Of a stretch of 64,000 nt of DNA, positions 58,302-64,000 are shown piece after piece (within the stretch, counting starts at the first letter, position 1; each line of letters opens with the position of its first letter). Origin of the DNA: Entoloma clypeatum (Eukaryota; Basidiomycota; Agaricomycetes; Agaricales; Entolomataceae). The stretch is taken from the NCBI GenBank assembly GCA_963565915.1, contig OY751489.1, forward strand, positions 2,914,001 to 2,978,000, given 5' to 3'. The notes under the pieces are model-generated. The model saw only the letters and a program-made list of their open reading frames with translations. It searched no databases and was not told where the DNA came from. The position numbers and the translations under genes were made by a program.

Positions 58302-58833
58302 TGTCACGTAGCGTGTTTCTCAACATTGGAAAACGTCGGACGAGTCGGAGCGGAGTAGCGGAGGAGCGGAATGCGGTAAGTGCGACGTTGGCAGAAAGGA
58401 CCTGGCTTCAACTTGTGCGTTGCGCCCCACTCTTTGACGTGGTCCTCGATTTTGGATTGGCAGATGTCGGATGAGCGGATGAGCGGATGAGCGGAGGTGA
58501 CGGAGAGAATGCTCAAAGGCAAGTAGAGACGGATGCGAATGAGGTGTAACATATGATATTTGAACTGAGGTTCTACGACAGGTTTGTACACTATTTATAG
58601 TAGACTAGAATGATCAGTATTACTATAAGTGATGTGCAGATATCGGAGTTGACCATCGGAACATTCGGAGTACGGAGAGTAGCAAATGAAAAGTGAACAA
58701 CATATGTCTACTTGTAAGTATGGTTGAGATGTTACATAGTAGAAGTATAATCAATATAAATAGAATGTTGTTGGAGCGGATGTTGGAGCGGATGAATTGT
58801 CAGAGTCATCGGATAAATCATATGGTTATGACA
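58302..58833 (-). repeat. Gypsy-1 copy B 5' LTR
   Basis: 532 bp, reverse orientation, TGTCACGTAGCG to GGTTATGACA. It joins a Gypsy-2 gag sequence at CTGGGTACAG. Confidence 0.9.
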
Positions 58834-59748
58834 CTGGGTACAGTTCCGAACCGAGTTCATCACGGAGTTCACTCCAAAAAATGAAGAACAAGATGCACAA
58901 CTTATTCTTGAGGAAGAAGCCTAATACCAAGGAAGTCGAGATGTGGAGGCTTACATTGACAACTTCAAAGATTATGTCGAAAAGGCTGGGTACAACGAAG
59001 GAACGAACATAGTCCTCAAGTTCTGACATAGGCTCCTATCCAACATCCAGTCCGAAATTGCTACACTAACTTTTGGACAACCTGCAGATGACGACCCGGA
59101 TGTGTGGTATGAAGCTGCATGAGTCAACAATAATAATTGGATCACCAATAAAGCTTTCAAGTCCACAGTTCCAACATGTCCTAACCCTTTCCATGCTGCT
59201 CTGGCCGCACCAAAGGCAGCAGCAGGATCTGTCTTTTCCTGAGCTTTCATCCCCTATATTCTGCGTGCACCTCTGACAGTTGTTGCTCCGGCTCCGACCA
59301 TCTGCGACCCCAATGTGATGGATATTGATGCCTCTCACGTTAGGGGTAAGAATGCCAACATATGCTTCAGATGTGGTAAGACTAGTCATTTCAGTCATGA
59401 GTGTCCGCTCCAATTCGACATCTGATTCATGACATTGGACGAACAGGAGGAGTACGTGATGGACCAACTGGCTGCTAAAGATGCAGTGGTGTCTACCTCA
59501 AACGTTGCCAGAGCGTCGGAGCAAACAGAAGACAAACAAGAGGATTTTCCCCCTGACAATGAGTGAACATTGTGCCTTTGTTGTCTACTAGCAATTGTTA
59601 TGCTTCCTTGTCTATAGATGAATCAGATTTTATTCCTTCTCCCTATGACTCAACACAAAATGAACCCTCAGTCACACCTACCCCAACTCCGAAAGTTGTC
59701 CAACCCTGACTCCGAAAATGGGAATGACAACTTCCGAAAAAATACATC

Positions 59749-60379
59749 TTGGCCTCCAATGGCTCCAACAACGCTATTGAACTAGATGTTGTTCTGGAGA
59801 CAACAGATACCAAGGATACCATTTCACAAAAGGCTCTCCTTGACAGCGGAGCAACTGGCTCCTTCATTGACCACTCTCTGGTAGAGAAACATCGACTCAG
59901 TATCCAAAGGCTACAATGTGCAATTCCTGTCTACAATGTTGACGGTACTCCGAACGATGCTGGAGCGATATCGGAGGTCCTGGATGTTGTACTCCGATAC
60001 CAGGATCACACAGAGCGGACCCAGCTCGCAGTAACTGGACTGAAAAAGCAGGATATTGTACTTGGATTCATGTGGCTCAAGGAGCACAATCCTGAGATAG
60101 ATTGGACCTCCAGGGAGGTGAAAATGAGTCAATGTCCGGCTTGCTGTCAGACTTGCCATCAGGAGGCCATTCAGGAGGGAAAGGTCTGCAAATTTGAGCA
60201 GGGACACATCCATGCTTGTTGGATGGGTCCGACGCCAGATGCTGGATTAGCGGAGGAGGCCTCGCAATGCCCTTGGGTGGAAGACATAAGCGAGGACAAA
60301 GAACAATCATTGGATGAGCCATTGGAAGATGATGCAGAGGAGGAAGACAAGTTCAAAGAGGGAGATTGCCTCTTTGTCG
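59749..60379 (+). pseudogene. Gypsy-2 copy C protease region, interrupted by a hAT element
   Basis: Open frame ASNGSNNAIELDVVLETTDT, with the protease active site LLDSGATGSFIDHSLVEKH (about 59848), VTGLKKQDIVLGFMWLKEHNPEIDW, a Cys/His-rich patch (CPACCQTCHQE) and an acidic linker. It is cut at CLFV by the hAT element at 60380 and resumes at 61433 with the GALPLTSEFVRASSTTSQ frame. This copy keeps the catalytic Asp that Gypsy-2 itself has lost. Confidence 0.8.
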
Positions 60380-61424
60380 TAGGCAATGGCACAGGTCAGG
60401 GTAACCGCCCCGGGTTATGGGTTGGGGTATCCACGGGTCCAGGTACAGGTTGTGTTTTCGCAACCCGCGACCCCTGGCAGTACCCGTCACATGTCATGCT
60501 CTGACGTGGCACTGCCTCGGGACTCTTCGCCAATGCCCACACCTGGTGCCCAAGGCTGGCTCTTGCCCAAACACCCAACAGCCGTCTGCTGCTCTCAACG
60601 GTCACGTCTCGCCCCCACCGCTGTTCAACGGCTGTCTCTTGCCACCCAACGGGCACCTCTCATGCCCAACGGTCCCCACATGCGCCTAACGCCCCCCCCA
60701 CATGCGCCCAACAGCTGCCACTCGCGCCCACTGCCCTGAACGGCTGCATCTCGCCCGCCAACGCCGCCTAATGGCCATCTAGCACCCCAATGAACACCTC
60801 TAGCGCCCAACCGCCCCCCCACATGCCCAACGGCCGCCACTCATGCCCAACCGCCCCCACACATGACCAACTGCCGCCACTCGCCCCCACCGGCCCCCAC
60901 ACGTGTCCAACCGCCCCCACACATGCCCAACGGCCGCCACTCGCCCCAACGGCTGCCACACATGCCCAACGGCTGCCACTCGCCCCAACGACACCTCTCC
61001 TGCCCACCAGCTGCCACACGTGCCCAACCGCATGCCCAACAGCTGCCACTCGCCCCAACGGGGACCTCTCATGCCCACCGGCCCCCAGATGCACCCACCG
61101 GCTGCCACTTGCGCCCACCACCCTGAATGGCCACGCATCACACCCCACTCACACCTGGAGGAGAAGAGTGGAGCTGGGAGGATGGGGCTGGGGACAACAA
61201 GTCCCCAGCAGGGTGTAGTATGATGCATGCATCCCGCATGCGTCTCGTAGTTTTTTTTTTGGTAGTTTAAATACATGTTTTTTCTACTGTGAACACCCAC
61301 GCGGGAACCCGAACCCGTCGGTACCCGCGCTGCATCTACCCATGGGTCGACGGGTTGCTACCCGTGCGGGTATGGGTACAGGTCAGTGTTGTCGTACCTG
61401 TGGGAGTACCTGTGCCATTGCCTA
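60380..61424. mobile_element. Non-autonomous hAT-type element, 1045 bp, with C-rich repeat interior
   Basis: Perfect 17-bp terminal inverted repeats TAGGCAATGGCACAGGT and a perfect 8-bp target duplication CTTTGTCG (60372-60379 and 61425-61432), indicating the hAT superfamily. Subterminal GGGTA/TACCC motifs cluster at both ends, as for hAT transposase binding. The interior (about 60500-61140) is a degenerate array of units like CCCAACGGCTGCCACTCGCC. No transposase; translated ORFs inside are repeat artefacts. Confidence 0.88.
60510..61135. repeat. Degenerate C-rich tandem array inside the hAT element
   Basis: Units of about 24-36 bp built from CCCAACGGC, TGCCACTCGCCC and CCCCCACATG. Very GC-rich on one strand, unlike flanking DNA. 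Confidence 0.75.
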
Positions 61425-61612
61425 CTTTGTCGGAGCCCTACCTCTGACATCAGAATTTGTTCGAGCATCATCAACTACCTCGCAACGCCTATCGGAGGTG
61501 TTCCTCCAAAATCAAAAACCCAAGTCTTTTCGCAATTCCATACCTAATCACTTACATGATTTTGAAGATGTATTTTCCAAGACCTCCTTCAACAATCTGC
61601 CAGAGGAACATA

Positions 61613-63230
61613 CAGTGCCTCACAAAACTGATTCAATGTTTGCTACTTTGTGAATACCTTCAAAATAACTTTGCAAATAATGCCAATCAAAAGAGGGTAT
61701 TGGTACCTGGTTAAAGCCCTGCTTCAGGACTCTCGGAATCTGCAATAATTATGTAATTCCCATGAAAAATGATCAATATATGATCAAATTACTCCAGGGA
61801 CTCATTGAATCAGTTTTGTGAGTATGTACAATAAATACAGTATTTTATACTTTAGTACTTGGTATTACCCCCCTTAGCTTTGATTACTGCCTCTACCCTT
61901 CTTGGCATACTTTCTATCAGGTTTTGACACACTTCTGGCTCTATATTATTCCACACCTCTGCTGCTCTGTCCCAAATCTCCCAGACTCTCTTAGGTGGTG
62001 TTGGATATTCATTCAACTTCCTTTTAATATGAACCCAGAGGTGTTCAATAGGATTGAGGTCTGGGGACTGTGCAGGCCAATCCAGCAGAGCAATATTCTT
62101 GCTGTCCATCCATTTTTTGGCCTTCTTGGAGGTGTGCTTGGGGTCATTGTCCTGCTGAAAAATGATCTCCTCTTCAGAGATTCCACTCTCCTCCATGCTG
62201 GGCAGCAAATTGTCCTCCAAAATGGACACATACTGATAAGCATCCATCCTCCCCTCAACCTCTGCAAGTCTCCCCACACCTTCCCAACCCATACAACCCC
62301 AAACCATAATATTTCCTCCCCCAAACTTGACTGTGCCCTGAACCTCTCTTTCAATAAGCCCCTCACCCTTCTTTTTCCAGACCCATTCCTTGCCATCTGA
62401 CCCAAACCTGTTGATTTTGGTCTCATCTGACCAAATGACCCTCTTCCAGTCCTCCACTGTCCATTCCCTGTGCTTCATAGCAAATGCCAACCGCCTCTTC
62501 CGATGTATGGCCTTTAAGAAAGGTCTTTTCTTCTTTGTTACAGCCTTGAATTCATGTTTTCTGAGAACCCTTCTCACAGTTTCTGGGGAGACAGGATTGG
62601 AGATGACAGTGTTGATGTGTTTGGTAGCCTGCACAGCATTGGAGGCTCTCCCTGAGGTGATTTGTGAAAGTATGTTTTGTGTGTTGGTGGGAGAAAGCTT
62701 GGATGGTTGACCACCAGAAGAGAGATTGCAATAAGGAAGAAGATTCTGAAGCACTCTGGAGACAGTTGGTTGGCTGACACCCAGGTTAGAGGCAATATGA
62801 TGAGTGGAGTGACCATTGGAGGCCAGGGAAAGGATGTTTTCCTTGTGGGAGGAGGGGATGGGGCACGTGATTGGTTGTGGAGGCTGTTGAGGTTGGATTC
62901 TTCTTATACAACTTTCCTTGACAACCCATCAGGGTTCTATTCAAGTTCCATCAGTAAGTCATGACAACTGGTTACCATACAACCAGTGAAGCATTTGATT
63001 CTGATAATTGCCATAGGTACTCACAAAACTGATTCAATGAGTTGCTGATTTAATTTAATCATATCTCCATGGATTCTGATCTAAATCATATAATTCCTTT
63101 ATATTCTGAAAGCCCTGAAGTAGGGCTTTCAATTGTATACCAAAGGTTTAATTCAATTGGTATTCTTTGCAGAGTTATATTGAAGGTATTCAAAAAGCAA
63201 CAAACATTGAATCAGTTTTGTGAGGCACTG
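61613..63230 (-). mobile_element. Tc1-like DNA transposon, 1618 bp
   Basis: Flanked by TA (61611-61612 and 63231-63232). Termini CAGTGCCTCACAAAACTGAT, with a perfect 30-bp inverted pair and looser similarity to about 80 bp. A 20-bp site CTCACAAAACTGATTCAATG occurs four times: 61619-61638, 61803-61822 (inverted), 63020-63039 and 63205-63224 (inverted). It encodes a DDE transposase on the minus strand. Confidence 0.92.
61852..62925 (-). CDS. Tc1-family DDE transposase
   Basis: The catalytic part (300 aa, 62754-61852) is intact: VIWSDETKINRFG (first Asp), the glycine-rich GGGNIMVWGCM, QQDNDPKHTS (second Asp) and SPDLNPIEHLW (Glu), giving D34E spacing, followed by LIESMPRRVEAVIKAKGG at the C-terminus. 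The same frame extends upstream to about 62925 with a helix-turn-helix (HKENILSLASNGHSTHHIASNLGVSQPTVSRVL), the DNA-binding N-terminus. A TGA at about 62933-62931 lies in front and no ATG is in this frame, so the true start is missing or lies in an unseen exon. Cut-and-paste at TA. Possibly active if the start is supplied. Confidence 0.88.
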   Translation of the reverse strand, partial: VVKESCIRRIQPQQPPQPITCPIPSSHKENILSLASNGHSTHHIASNLGVSQPTVSRVLQNLLPYCNLSSGGQPSKLSPTNTQNILSQITSGRASNAVQATKHINTVISNPVSPETVRRVLRKHEFKAVTKKKRPFLKAIHRKRRLAFAMKHREWTVEDWKRVIWSDETKINRFGSDGKEWVWKKKGEGLIEREVQGTVKFGGGNIMVWGCMGWEGVGRLAEVEGRMDAYQYVSILEDNLLPSMEESGISEEEIIFQQDNDPKHTSKKAKKWMDSKNIALLDWPAQSPDLNPIEHLWVHIKRKLNEYPTPPKRVWEIWDRAAEVWNNIEPEVCQNLIESMPRRVEAVIKAKGGNTKY

Positions 63231-63232
63231 TA

Positions 63233-64000
63233 GGTACTGACTATAGGCGGTAGCAGATGAGTCAGTGCTGCGGAAGGCAGTGCACATGAGTAAGGCGACT
63301 GTGGAAGGCTATGTACAGTGAGTAAGCTGACTGCGGAAAGCGAGTCAGCACGGGAGCGAAGTATACTAAAGGGGATGACGAAGTAATGTAATGAGTCAGA
63401 CTGGAAATCAAAGGTTGCGAAAGTAGACATTAGACATAGTAAGCTAGTAAGAGGGCGCCGAGTTGGGCCGATAAGTAAAAGATATGACGTGGTCCTCATA
63501 CCGTAGAGTCCATAACATGTTCCCCTCTCCAAGCTCTGTGTCCTCACAGAGTCACTGTCCCCATCCCTCGTTGTTGCCGGGATCAGACCAGTTCGGACTT
63601 TCCTTGAGGCTCCAATCATATATCAACTCCTCGTTGATGGCTACGGCGAGTTCAAGGCCTTTGATGGCCAGCCAAATGCGTCGATTTTCGATGACAAGGG
63701 TGCTGGTGTAATTTCCGAGGTTTGTTTCTCTTCGGGAGTCGGGGCGACGGGGAGATTGGACAACGAATGAAGTCGAATATTCATCTGGCGATGAAGGAGA
63801 TCGGCGAGGGAAGTTTCAAGGGCATGGATTTGGTCTCTCATGGAGAGCGCTTCGTCCATAAGGGCGGCGATGGCGGGGTTGATGTCGGTGGTGGAGGTGG
63901 AGGTGATGATGGTGTTTGACATGGCGGTGAGGATGGTTGAGAGGTAAAAGAAGAATGGGGTGGCTATATTGGGCAGGGAGAAGACTAGAGCGGGGAACTC
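63233..64000. other. Right window edge, no clear gene except one short ORF
   Basis: The sequence right of the Tc1 element does not continue Gypsy-2 copy C. It holds repeated AGTCAG/AGTAAG stretches (63235-63360) and one minus-strand frame at the far end. Confidence 0.4.
63641..63922 (-). CDS. Short ORF with a coiled-coil-like N-terminus, possibly an element gag start
   Basis: 93 residues starting MSNTIITSTSTTDINPAIAALM, then a heptad-like stretch MRDQIHALETSLADLLHRQM and a polar tail. Length and composition resemble N-termini of basidiomycete retrotransposon gag proteins, but no diagnostic motif follows. It could also be a spurious frame. Confidence 0.3.
   Translation of the reverse strand: MSNTIITSTSTTDINPAIAALMDEALSMRDQIHALETSLADLLHRQMNIRLHSLSNLPVAPTPEEKQTSEITPAPLSSKIDAFGWPSKALNSP

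Larger units (their letters stand above)
51607..58833 (-). mobile_element. Gypsy-1 copy B (minus strand)
   Basis: 7227 bp with LTRs at 51607-52149 and 58302-58833. Same plan as copy A: gag (58250-56964), A7 slippery site, pol (to 53302), then the oppositely oriented spliced gene (52281-53257). gag is intact. pol has one TAA, and the RT catalytic motif reads YLND. The five bases beside the two ends differ (AACTA and CTGGG), so the two ends come from different insertion events. Confidence 0.92.
58834..61612 (+). mobile_element. Gypsy-2 copy C fragment (gag and protease), carrying a hAT insertion
   Basis: Plus-strand Gypsy-2 sequence from the middle of gag (WVQFRTEF region, about 58834) through the knuckle (about 59360-59410) and protease, to the PEEH segment at about 61610 where the Tc1 element begins. 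There are no LTRs. Relative to Gypsy-2 it carries TGA for CGA at several Arg codons (for example 59023-59025). Confidence 0.85.

Noticed and set aside
60510..61135. Repeated C-rich units considered as a CRISPR array or a repeat protein gene.
   Set aside because: Units are degenerate, have no regular spacers, and lie inside a hAT element with perfect ends in a eukaryotic genome.

Overview
This is a filamentous basidiomycete (Agaricomycete-type) nuclear fragment. The evidence is the dense short GT-AG introns of about 50-65 nt, a Plavaka-family transposase relic, chromodomain Ty3/Gypsy elements, a Ty1/Copia element, and eukaryotic single-copy genes (DBR1, vacuolar ATPase subunit c, NAD-dependent glutamate dehydrogenase). 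A gene island of about 24 kb (26.2-49.7 kb) sits between two nested transposon blocks.

Left block (1-25.5 kb). A decayed Plavaka transposase (1-2611) is interrupted by a chromodomain Gypsy element called here Gypsy-2 (minus strand, outer limits 2612-16551). The 3' LTR of Gypsy-2 is itself interrupted by an almost complete second family, Gypsy-1 copy A (2649-9814, 5-bp target duplication AAGTG). The Gypsy-2 integrase also holds an inverted solo LTR (11179-11704, target duplication GGTCC). Next come the 3' end of another Gypsy-2-like element (16552-17897), an uncharacterised truncated ORF, a 259-bp hAT-type MITE (18463-18721) and a young Copia element (18755-25466, identical 349-bp LTR lengths, target duplication GATTG).

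Gene island (26.2-49.7 kb). In order: epoxide hydrolase 1 (-), a cytochrome P450 relic (-), a trypsin-like peptidase gene with an in-frame TAG (-), V-ATPase subunit c (-), RNA lariat debranching enzyme DBR1 (+, head-to-head with the V-ATPase gene), thymidylate synthase (-), epoxide hydrolase 2 (-), NAD-glutamate dehydrogenase (+), an isopenicillin-N-synthase-like dioxygenase (+), a short-chain dehydrogenase (+) and thioredoxin reductase (+). Exon structures were read by eye from frame continuity and GT/AG (or GC/AG) sites.

Right block (51.3-63.2 kb). An old Gypsy-1 LTR fragment is followed by Gypsy-1 copy B (51607-58833, minus strand), a Gypsy-2 gag/protease fragment (copy C), a second non-autonomous hAT element of 1045 bp full of C-rich repeats (60380-61424), and a Tc1-like element (61613-63230).

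The most unusual system is in Gypsy-1. Between pol and the 3' LTR, both copies carry an intact gene on the strand opposite to gag-pol. It has one intron, and splicing joins two Cys-x2-Cys-x6-Cys halves into a motif that fits the Zn2Cys6 spacing, followed by basic and acidic coiled-coil-like regions. It is open in both copies although gag and/or pol is broken in each. A conserved A7 slippery site at the gag stop, repeated CGA-to-TGA nonsense changes in several elements, and mismatched target duplications that point to inter-element recombination are further points of interest.
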